Made by a program: the position numbers and the translations under genes
Notes under the pieces: model-generated
Database searches by the model: none
Told to the model about the DNA's origin: nothing
Seen by the model: the letters and a program-made list of their open reading frames with translations, nothing else
Shown here: positions 50,600 through 64,000 of the stretch, piece by piece
How positions within the stretch are numbered: the stretch's first letter is position 1
Layout of the letters: every line of letters begins with the position of its first letter
Assembly (NCBI RefSeq): GCF_010731775.1
Contig: NZ_AP022590.1
Span: forward strand, 868,001 to 932,000
Length of the DNA stretch: 64,000 nt
Direction of reading: 5' to 3'
DNA from: Mycobacterium mantenii
GTDB taxonomy: Bacteria > Actinomycetota > Actinomycetes > Mycobacteriales > Mycobacteriaceae

Positions 50600-50666
50600 C
50601 CTAACGCGAGACTCCCGAGCGCCCGGGTGCTTCACCGAGCACCCGAGCACAACGAACAGAGGAAAC

Positions 50667-50861
50667 ATGCCCAAAGCCAAGACCCACAGCGGGGCGTCAA
50701 AGCGGTTCCGGCGCACCGGAACCGGCAAGATCGTCCGCCAGCAGACCAACCGCCGGCATCTGCTCGAACACAAGCCGAGCAAGCGGACCCGGCGCCTCGA
50801 CGGCCGAACCACGGTGTCGGCCAACGACACCAAGCGAGTTAACAGCCTGCTGAACGGCTGA
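50667..50861 (+). CDS. rpmI: 50S ribosomal protein L35
   Basis: The 64-residue basic protein has the family signature [20 protein letters not shown] at its start and [17 protein letters not shown] near its end. GAGGAAAC precedes the ATG at 50667. Standard second gene of infC-rpmI-rplT, 67 bases after infC. Full length. Confidence 0.97.
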   Translation: MPKAKTHSGASKRFRRTGTGKIVRQQTNRRHLLEHKPSKRTRRLDGRTTVSANDTKRVNSLLNG

Positions 50862-50941
50862 CCACCGCGCCGGCCAGACCCGCATCGCGAGCTGGCACGG
50901 CGACCCGACCAATTAATTGTGAACGAGAGTAGGAACATCTG

Positions 50942-51337
50942 ATGGCACGCGTGAAGCGGGCGGTCAACGCCCACAAGAAGAGGCGCAGCATCCTGAAGGC
51001 CTCGAAGGGCTATCGCGGCCAGCGATCCCGGCTCTACCGTAAGGCCAAAGAGCAGCAACTTCATTCACTGAACTACGCCTACCGCGACCGTCGTGCGCGC
51101 AAGGGCGAGTTCCGCAAGCTGTGGATCTCGCGGATCAACGCGGCCGCCCGCGCCAACGACATCACCTACAACCGGCTGATCCAGGGCCTCAAGGCCGCCG
51201 GTGTGGAGGTGGACCGGAAGAACCTGTCCGACATCGCGATTGCCGACCCGGCCGCATTCACGGCGCTGGTCGACATCGCACGGGCGGCACTGCCCGAGGA
51301 CGTCAACGCCCCCTCCGATTCGGGAGAAGCGGCCTAA
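50942..51337 (+). CDS. rplT: 50S ribosomal protein L20
   Basis: The 131-residue protein binds 23S rRNA early in 50S assembly and in several bacteria represses its own operon. The N-terminal basic extension ([20 protein letters not shown]) and globular domain ([26 protein letters not shown] region) are normal. GTAGGAAC lies before the ATG. If L20 regulates here, the infC leader hairpins are a possible site, which is inference. tsnR follows after 24 bases. Confidence 0.97.
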   Translation: MARVKRAVNAHKKRRSILKASKGYRGQRSRLYRKAKEQQLHSLNYAYRDRRARKGEFRKLWISRINAAARANDITYNRLIQGLKAAGVEVDRKNLSDIAIADPAAFTALVDIARAALPEDVNAPSDSGEAA

Positions 51338-51361
51338 CCGGCGACGCTGCGGACCGCGCAG

Positions 51362-52162
51362 GTGCTGACCGAACGCTCGGCCAGGGTCGCCGCGGCGGTC
51401 AAGTTGCATCGCCACGTCGGCCGCGGGCGGGCCGGCCGCTTCCTCGCCGAAGGCCCCAACCTCGTCGAGGCCGCCGCCCGCCGCGGCCTGATTCGCGACG
51501 TCTTCGTCACCGAAGTCGCCCGGCAGCGTCACGCGTCGCTGCTGGCGACTCTGGATGCCGCGCGATGCCCGGTCCACCCCGTCACCGAGCGCGCCGCGAA
51601 AGCGTTGTCCGACACCGTCACCCCGGCGGGGCTGGTCGCCGTGTGCGAAACGCCGGAGACGCGGCTTCGGGACGTGCTGGCCGGCTCGCCGCGGCTGGTC
51701 GCGGTCGCCGTCGAAATCGGCGAACCGGGCAACGCGGGCACCCTCATCCGCCTCGCCGACGCGATGGGCGCGGCCGGTGTCATCCTCGGCGGCCACAGCG
51801 TCGACCCGTACAACGGCAAGTGCCTGCGCGCATCGGCGGGCAGCATCTTCTCGGTCCCGGTGGTCGTCGCGCCGGACACGCTCGCCGCCGTCGACGCGTT
51901 GCGTGCCGCGGGCCTGCAGCTGCTCGCCACCACCGTGGACGGCGAGACCCGGCTCGACGAGGCTACCGAACTGCTCGGCGCGCCGACGGCGTGGCTGTTC
52001 GGACCCGAATCACATGGCCTGCCAAGCGAAATCGCGGCGGCGGCCGACCACCGCATGCGCATCCCGATGGCCGGCGGTGCGGAGAGCCTGAATGTGGCCT
52101 CCGCCGCGGCCATCTGTCTGTATCAGAGCGCGCGGGCGCTGAACCTGCCTACGCGGCCCTAG
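51362..52162 (+). CDS. tsnR: TrmH/SpoU-family RNA 2'-O-methyltransferase
   Basis: A 266-residue SPOUT-class methyltransferase matching Rv1644. The N-terminal L30e-like substrate-binding domain contains GRAGRFLAEGPNLVEAA. The C-terminal knotted domain has motif 1 NAGTLIRLADAMG, motif 2 AWLFGPESHGLP and motif 3 PMAGGAESLNVASAAAI. The target is probably 23S rRNA; the name tsnR comes from thiostrepton resistance enzymes and does not prove resistance. GTG start. The end overlaps the convergent MpaB-like gene by 14 bases. Confidence 0.9.
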   Translation: MLTERSARVAAAVKLHRHVGRGRAGRFLAEGPNLVEAAARRGLIRDVFVTEVARQRHASLLATLDAARCPVHPVTERAAKALSDTVTPAGLVAVCETPETRLRDVLAGSPRLVAVAVEIGEPGNAGTLIRLADAMGAAGVILGGHSVDPYNGKCLRASAGSIFSVPVVVAPDTLAAVDALRAAGLQLLATTVDGETRLDEATELLGAPTAWLFGPESHGLPSEIAAAADHRMRIPMAGGAESLNVASAAAICLYQSARALNLPTRP

Positions 52163-53228
52163 CCGGCCGTTTCGGGCGGCCCCGCCCGGCGCGCAAGCCG
52201 GCCAGCGACAGCGTCGTGTGCACCAGAGAGCCGGCGCGTTCCATCAGGGCTCGGGCGGGTTGCAATGCGGGGTCCAACGGCGACCTGGGCGGCGGGGGGA
52301 AGTAATGCATCGGAAGCCCGCGGCGGTCCCGCGGCGGCGCCATGAACGGCGGGGCCTCGACCAGCGGCGCGTCGCTGGGCAGCCGTCCCTCGGCGCGGCG
52401 GTAGGCGGCCAGCGCGCGCGGGTGCAGCCGGATTTCGTCGGGGACCGCCAGGAAGGCCAGTTCGACGACCTTGCCGAACAGGCGCAGCAACACCTCGTCG
52501 CCGGGTGTCCAGTGCATTCCGGCCTTCTCGCGCACCGCGGGCTCGAACAGTCCCGCGGCGATCCAGCGCTGGCCGGCGACCAGGGGTTTGAATATCTGGT
52601 CCCAGATCGGTGTCGGCATCAACACGAATTTCGGCTTCGGGATTCGCATCTGGAAGATGTCCAGCGTCGCCCGGTTGATCTCCAGGGTGTCGCGGCCGGT
52701 GCGCTCCCAGTACTCCTGGAAGTCTTCCCACGATTCGGGCACCGGCCGCATGCTCATCCCGTACATCCGGTACCACTGCACGTGCTCGGCGAAGAGCTGC
52801 CGCTTCTCGGCCTCGGTCAGGCCGCCGCAGAAGTATTCGGCCACCTTGACGATCAGCATGAAAAATGTGGCGTGCGCCCAGTAGAACGTCTCGGGATTGA
52901 GTGCGTGATAGCGCCGCCCGGTGGCGTCGGTTCCCTTGATGGTGTGGTGGTAGCTGGTGATCTGCTGGCCGGTCTGGGATGCGCGGTCGCCGTCGTAGAC
53001 GACACCCATGATCGGGTACACGGACCGGGCCACCCGCTGCAGCGGCTCCCGCAGTAGGATCGAGTGCTCCTCGACGGCCGCGCCGAGTTCGGGATACATG
53101 TTCTGGATCGCCCCGATCCACACCCCCATCATCCCGGTGCGCAGATCGCCAAAATACTTCCAGGTCAGGGAATCTGGTCCGAGTGGATCGGCGGGCTCAG
53201 TCCCGCACGCGCTCACAGTGCCAGTCAT
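52149..53228 (-). CDS. MpaB-like oxygenase family protein (DUF2236)
   Basis: A 359-residue protein of the latex-clearing protein/MpaB family, many of which bind a b-type heme. Visible blocks are HTTIKGTDATGRRYHALNPETFYWAHATFF with conserved His residues, and EHVQWYRMYGMS. It matches Rv1645c. No signal peptide, so it is probably cytosolic or membrane-associated. Biological substrate unknown. The ATG at 53228 has AGGAGG upstream; the frame to 53246 is less likely. A perfect 16-bp palindrome lies 38 bases upstream. Confidence 0.82.
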   Translation of the reverse strand: MTGTVSACGTEPADPLGPDSLTWKYFGDLRTGMMGVWIGAIQNMYPELGAAVEEHSILLREPLQRVARSVYPIMGVVYDGDRASQTGQQITSYHHTIKGTDATGRRYHALNPETFYWAHATFFMLIVKVAEYFCGGLTEAEKRQLFAEHVQWYRMYGMSMRPVPESWEDFQEYWERTGRDTLEINRATLDIFQMRIPKPKFVLMPTPIWDQIFKPLVAGQRWIAAGLFEPAVREKAGMHWTPGDEVLLRLFGKVVELAFLAVPDEIRLHPRALAAYRRAEGRLPSDAPLVEAPPFMAPPRDRRGLPMHYFPPPPRSPLDPALQPARALMERAGSLVHTTLSLAGLRAGRGRPKRPARAA

Positions 53229-53265
53229 CGCGGCCTCCTGCTCCAATTGCGCTCACGATAACTTT

Positions 53266-53281
53266 GACAACGCGCGTTGTC
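53266..53281. promoter_or_regulatory. Perfect 16-bp palindrome, TetR-type operator candidate
   Basis: GACAACGC followed directly by GCGTTGTC, within TTGACAACGCGCGTTGTCTG. It lies 38 bases before the MpaB-like ATG and about 160 before the cyclase GTG. The compact even dyad resembles TetR-family operators; the MpaB-like gene is the likelier target. No TetR gene is present in the window. Confidence 0.55.
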
Positions 53282-53439
53282 TGTGTTTTCGGGGATGTGT
53301 CGGCAGGGGTGTTATCGAGCTTCCACATCAGTGTGGCACCACCGTGATCAGGCGGTTTGGTGCGAGATGCGACACATCTGGCCCAACCTGTCCTGAACAG
53401 TCGTTGCCTGCCTCTGGCGAAACCAAATAACCTGGCCAG

Positions 53440-54357
53440 GTGGAACTCGCGCGTCGCGATCTGGACCCGGGCGAGCCCGAAGAGATGCAGGCGCAATCCG
53501 CTCCGCAACGTTCTCCACTGTCGGTGCACACCGCGACTGAATGGCTGCACAGCCGCAACCGCAGCCCCGGGGCGGTTGCCTTCATTCGGCGTGCGCGCCG
53601 GCTGCTGCCCGGCGACCCCGAGTTCGGCGATCCGCTGTCCACCGCGGGCGATGGCGGTCCGCGCGCGGCGGCGCGCGCGGCCGACCGGCTGCTGGGGGAT
53701 CGCGACGCGGTGTCGCGCGAGTTCGGCCTCGGGGTGCTGCAGGTGTGGCAGGCGCTGACCGAAGGCGTTTCCCGGCGGCCGGCCAATCCGGAGGTAACGC
53801 TGGTCTTCACCGACCTGGTCGGCTTCTCGACGTGGTCGCTGAAGGCCGGCGACGACGCGGCGCTGGCGCTGCTCCGGCAGGTGGCCCGGGCCCTCGAGCC
53901 ACCCCTGCTCGACGCCGGCGGACACATCGTCAAGCGGATGGGCGACGGCCTCATGGCGGTGTTCGGCGATCCGACGGTCGCCGTGCGGGCCGTGCTGGCC
54001 GCCAAGGAGGCAGTGAAATCGGTCGAGGTCGGCGGCTACACGCCCCGGATGCGGGTCGGGATCCACACCGGGCGCCCGCAGCGCCTGGCCTCGGACTGGC
54101 TCGGCGTCGATGTGAACATCGCCGCACGAGTTATGGAAAGAGCCACCAAGGGTGGAATTATGGTGTCGAGTTCAACGTTGGATCTGATACCGCAAAGCGA
54201 GTTGGACGCGTTGGGCGTCGAGGCCAAACGCACGAGGAAGCCGGTCTTCGGGCCGAAGCCCGCCGGCATTCCCGACGATCTGGCGATATATCGCATCAAG
54301 ACTCTTAAGGAGTTGTCAGGCCCCGATGACACAGCCGAAGCGAAACCGCAGCCATAA
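53440..54357 (+). CDS. Soluble class III nucleotidyl cyclase
   Basis: Second cyclase of the window, 305 residues, matching Rv1647. An N-terminal ~120-residue regulatory region resembles the pH- or helix-type sensor part of mycobacterial cyclases (EWLHSRNRSPGAVAFIRRARR). The catalytic domain (about 125-290) keeps the metal Asp in FTDLVGFSTW, Lys and Asp in VKRMGDG, Asp in WLGVDVN, and Asn and Arg in NIAARV, so adenylate cyclase activity is expected. The GTG start at 53440 lacks a strong ribosome binding site. Three bases separate it from the next gene. Confidence 0.92.
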   Translation: MELARRDLDPGEPEEMQAQSAPQRSPLSVHTATEWLHSRNRSPGAVAFIRRARRLLPGDPEFGDPLSTAGDGGPRAAARAADRLLGDRDAVSREFGLGVLQVWQALTEGVSRRPANPEVTLVFTDLVGFSTWSLKAGDDAALALLRQVARALEPPLLDAGGHIVKRMGDGLMAVFGDPTVAVRAVLAAKEAVKSVEVGGYTPRMRVGIHTGRPQRLASDWLGVDVNIAARVMERATKGGIMVSSSTLDLIPQSELDALGVEAKRTRKPVFGPKPAGIPDDLAIYRIKTLKELSGPDDTAEAKPQP

Positions 54358-54360
54358 TGG

Positions 54361-56376
<2,016 letters not shown>

Positions 56377-56377
<1 letters not shown>

Positions 56378-58863
56378 TGCGCGTTCCGTACAGCTGGCTA
56401 CGTGAGATCGTGGCGGCCGGCGCGCCGGACTGGGACGTCACCCCCGACGAACTCGAGCAGGCGCTGGTGCGCATCGGCCACGAGGTCGAAGAGGTCACCA
56501 CCCTGGGCCCGGTCGAGGGTCCGCTGAAGGTGGGCCGGGTCACCGCCATCGAAGAACTCAGCGGCTTCAAAAAGCCGATCCGGTTCTGCCACGTCGACGT
56601 CGGCGACGGAAAAGACCGCGAGATCGTTTGCGGCGCGACCAACTTCGCCGTCGGAGACCTCATCGTGGCGGCGCTGCCCGGCGCCACGCTGCCCGGAAAC
56701 TTCACCATCGCGGCCCGCAAGACCTACGGCCGCAACTCCGACGGCATGATCTGCTCGGCGGCAGAACTCGGCTTGGGCGCCGACCACTCCGGGATCCTGG
56801 TGCTGCCGCCGGGCACCGCCGCCCCTGGAGCCGACGGCGCCGCGGTACTCGGACTCGACGACGTGGTCTTCCACCTGGCGATCACGCCGGACCGCGGCTA
56901 CTGCATGTCGCTGCGGGGCCTGGCCCGCGAGATCGCCTGCGCCTACGACCTGGATTACGTCGACCCGGCGGACGTGAAACCGTTGCCGGTCGACGGCGAG
57001 GCCTGGCCGCTGACCGTGCAGCCCGACACCGGCGTGCGGCGATTCGCGCTGCGCCCGGTCACCGGCATCGACTCCGCGGCGGTGTCGCCGTGGTGGCTGC
57101 AGCGCCGGCTGCTGTTGTCCGGCATCCGCGCGACCTCCCCGGCGGTCGACGTGACCAACTACGTGATGCTCGAGCTCGGTCACCCCATGCACGCCCACGA
57201 CCGCAACCGCATCACGGGAAGCTTCGGCGTGCGATTCGCCCGGCCCGGCGAGACCGTGGTCACCCTCGACGACATCGAGCGCAGGCTCGAGCCGGCCGAC
57301 GTCCTCATCGTCGACGACGCGGCGACCACCGCGATCGGCGGCGTGATGGGCGCGGCGAGCACCGAGGTGCGTGCCGACTCGACCGACGTGCTGCTCGAGG
57401 CCGCCGTCTGGGACCCCGCCGCGGTCTCGCGCACCCAGCGCAGACTGCACCTGCCCAGCGAAGCCGCCCGCCGCTACGAACGGGGAGTCGATCCGGCCAT
57501 CTCGGTGGCCGCGCTGGACCGCTGCGCCGCCCTCCTCGCCGACATCGCCGGCGGGGTGGTCTCCGACGGTCTGACCGACTGGCGCGGCGACCCGCCGCGC
57601 GATGACTGGTCACTCCCGCCCATCGACATCGCCGTCGACCTGCCGGATCGCCTCGCCGGGGTGGGCTATGCCCCGGGCACCACCGCCAAGCGGCTCGTCC
57701 AGATCGGCGCCGGGGTGGCGGAGCGTGGAGACACGCTGACGGTGACCCCGCCCAGCTGGCGGCCCGACCTGGTGCAGCCCGCCGACCTCGTCGAAGAGGT
57801 GCTGCGGCTCGAGGGGCTTCAGGCCATCCCGTCTGTGTTGCCGGCGGCGCCCGCCGGCCGGGGTCTGTCCGCCGTGCAGAAGCGCCGCCGCGCCATCGGC
57901 AGGTCGCTGGCCCAGTCCGGCTACGTCGAGATCCTGCCGACCCCGTTTCTGCCCGCGGGCGTGTTCGACCTGTGGGGCCTGCCGGCCGACGACCCGCGGC
58001 GCGCCACCACCAATGTGCTCAACCCGCTGGAGGCCGACCGTCCGCAGCTGGCCACCACGCTGCTCCCCGCGTTGCTGGAAGCTCTGGTGCGCAACGTCTC
58101 TCGCGGTCTGGTCGACGTCTCGCTGTATGCGCTGGCGCAGGTGGTCCAGCCGACGGAGCACACCCGCGCGGTGGAGCTCATTCCCGTGCACCGCCGGCCC
58201 ACCGACGACGAGATCGCCGTGCTCGACGCGTCACTGCCACGGCAACCGCAACACGTTGCGGCGGTGCTGAGCGGCATGCGTGAACACCGCGGGCCCTGGG
58301 GCCCCGGCCGCCGGGCCGAAGCCGCCGACGCGTTCGAGGCGGTGCGCGTCATCGCCCGCGCCAGCGGAATCGACGTGCGGTTGCGGGCGGCGCAATACCT
58401 GCCGTGGCATCCGGGGCGGTGCGCCGAAGTCCTCGTCGGCGACACCCCGGTGGGCTACGCCGGCCAGCTGCATCCCGCGGTGATCGAGCGCTCCGGGCTG
58501 CCCAAGGGCACCTGCGCCGTCGAGCTCAACCTCGACGCGCTGCCCATACCCGCGGCGCTGCCCGCGCCCCGGGTGTCGCCGTTCCCGGCCGTCTTCCAGG
58601 ACGTCAGTTTGGTGGTCGCCGCAGACATTCCGGCTCAGGCGGTGGCCGATGCCGTCCGCGAGGGTGCGGGGGAGTTGCTCGAAAACCTGCAGCTGTTCGA
58701 CGTGTTCACCGGCCCGCAGATCGGCGAGGACCGCAAATCGCTGACCTTCGCGCTGCGGTTCCGGGCGCCGGACCGCACGCTCACCGAGGACGACGCCACC
58801 GCGGCTCGCGACGCCGCGGTCCGCCGTGCCGCCGAGGCGGTCGGCGCGGAGCTGCGCGCCTAG
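56377..58863 (+). CDS. pheT: Phenylalanyl-tRNA synthetase beta subunit
   Basis: Non-catalytic and editing subunit. The protein has 828 residues: tRNA-binding EMAP-like domain (about 40-150), B3/B4 editing domain (about 210-390), B5 domain (400-475), catalytic-like core, and C-terminal ferredoxin-fold anticodon-binding domain (about 735-828) ending in [13 protein letters not shown]. The ATG overlaps the pheS stop (TGATG), so the two are translationally coupled. Intact. Confidence 0.96.
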
Positions 58864-58884
58864 TGGAATGGATTTGCAAAGCAC

Positions 58885-61160
<2,276 letters not shown>

Positions 61161-61164
<4 letters not shown>

Positions 61165-62044
61165 GGCCCGCCACCGAGGGGTTGTCCACCCCGCTCAAGG
61201 CGCAGGTGCTCGCCGAAGCCCTGCCCTGGCTCAAGCAGCTGCACGGCAAGATCGTCGTGATCAAGTACGGCGGCAACGCCATGACCGACGACACGCTGCG
61301 GCACGCCTTCGCCTCCGACATGGCGTTTCTGCGTAACTGCGGCGTCCATCCCGTCGTCGTGCACGGCGGCGGCCCGCAGATCACCGCGATGCTGCGCCGG
61401 CTCGGCATCCCGGGCGACTTCAAGGGCGGATTCCGAGTCACCACACCGGAAGTGCTCGACGTGGCGCGCATGGTGTTGTTCGGTCAGGTCGGCCGCGAAC
61501 TGGTCAACCTGATCAACGCGCACGGACCCTACGCCGTCGGCATCACCGGCGAGGACGCCCAGCTGTTCACCGCCGTGCGGCGCAGCGTCACCGTGGACGG
61601 CGTGGCCACCGACATCGGCCTGGTGGGAGACGTCGAACGGGTGAACACCGCGGCGGTCCTGGATCTGATTGCCGCGCGGCGCATTCCGGTGGTGTCGACG
61701 TTGGCGCCGGACGCCGAAGGCGTGGTGCACAACATCAACGCCGACACTGCCGCCGCGGCGCTGGCCGAGGCGCTGCGCGCCGAGAAGCTGTTGATGCTCA
61801 CCGATGTCGAAGGCCTGTACACCAGCTGGCCGGACCGCGGTTCGCTGGTCAGCGAAATCGACACGGCCACCTTGTCGCAACTGCTACCCACGCTGGAGGC
61901 GGGCATGATTCCCAAAGTCGAAGCCTGTCTGCGGGCCGTGACCGCGGGCGTGCCCAGCGCGCACGTCATCGACGGGCGGGTCGAACATTGTGTCCTGGTC
62001 GAGCTTTTCACCGACGAGGGCACCGGCACCAAGGTGGTGAGCGC

Positions 62045-62048
<4 letters not shown>
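61161..62048 (+). CDS. argB: Acetylglutamate kinase
   Basis: Phosphorylates N-acetylglutamate; in many bacteria with the argJ cycle it is the arginine-inhibited step. The protein has 295 residues with the Lys and glycine loop in [20 protein letters not shown], and the nucleotide-binding region [15 protein letters not shown]. The ATG overlaps the argJ stop (ATGA), and the stop overlaps the argD GTG (GTGA). An N-terminal extension ([21 protein letters not shown]) typical of arginine-sensitive kinases is present. Confidence 0.96.

Positions 62049-64000
<1,952 letters not shown>

Overview
The window is a GC-rich, densely packed actinobacterial chromosome segment and is clearly mycobacterial. Its backbone follows, in the same order and orientation, the stretch I know from Mycobacterium tuberculosis as Rv1617 to Rv1656: pykA, tesB, cydABDC, an adenylate cyclase, pdtaR, polA, rpsA, coaE, uvrB, uvrA, lysX, infC-rpmI-rplT, tsnR, pheST and argCJBDF. 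The PE/PE_PGRS genes found there in M. tuberculosis are absent, and two blocks are added (between coaE and uvrB, and between uvrA and lysX). This suggests a slow-growing non-tuberculous Mycobacterium, perhaps of the avium complex; the species call is inference from gene order and remembered protein sequences.

Layout. 1-3805 (+): end of pyruvate kinase, an acyl-CoA thioesterase and a DUF2156 membrane protein. 3752-11784 (-): the cytochrome bd operon cydA-cydB-cydD-cydC, an HdeD-like protein and a six-helix adenylate cyclase. 11785-12821: an AT-richer, almost gene-free island with a palindrome, a small secreted ORF and an odd tRNA with anticodon CAA. 12822-21053: pdtaR, a thiolase/DUF35 pair (-), polA, rpsA and coaE. 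21027-28852: accessory block with a secreted protein, an Nei/Fpg glycosylase, a LigD-type primase-polymerase, a DUF402 protein, an FHA-ABC exporter (-) and a divergent PknF-like kinase (+). 29059-38870: uvrB, MFS pump, GT-C mannosyltransferase (-), universal stress protein, a 55-bp tandem repeat, glyoxalase II-like hydrolase (-) and uvrA.

39404-44134 (+) is the most interesting accessory unit. An uncharacterised GNAT/autoinducer-synthase-like protein is followed closely by an E1 (ThiF)-nitroreductase fusion (MoeY-like) and a GAF-GGDEF-EAL protein whose GGDEF motif reads GGDKF but whose EAL motifs are intact. A 9-bp inverted repeat lies in the AT-rich promoter region. 44192-49541 (-): a small membrane ORF, an esterase-like membrane protein and lysX. 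49542-52162: structured infC leader, infC with an ATC start, rpmI, rplT and tsnR. 52149-55188: an MpaB-like protein, a second class III cyclase and a rhomboid-like membrane protein. 55334-64000: pheST, then the arginine operon argCJBDF behind an ARG box; argF runs off the end.

Regulation can be read in several places. uvrB and uvrA both carry the mycobacterial RecA-independent DNA-damage promoter motif, and uvrB looks leaderless. polA also looks leaderless. infC is preceded by stacked hairpins ending in an intrinsic terminator. pheS and the MpaB-like gene have perfect palindromes in their promoter regions. Three genes (cydD, the DUF402 gene and the 44192 membrane ORF) lack a normal start codon where homology needs one, so either unusual starts or small assembly or mutational indels are present.
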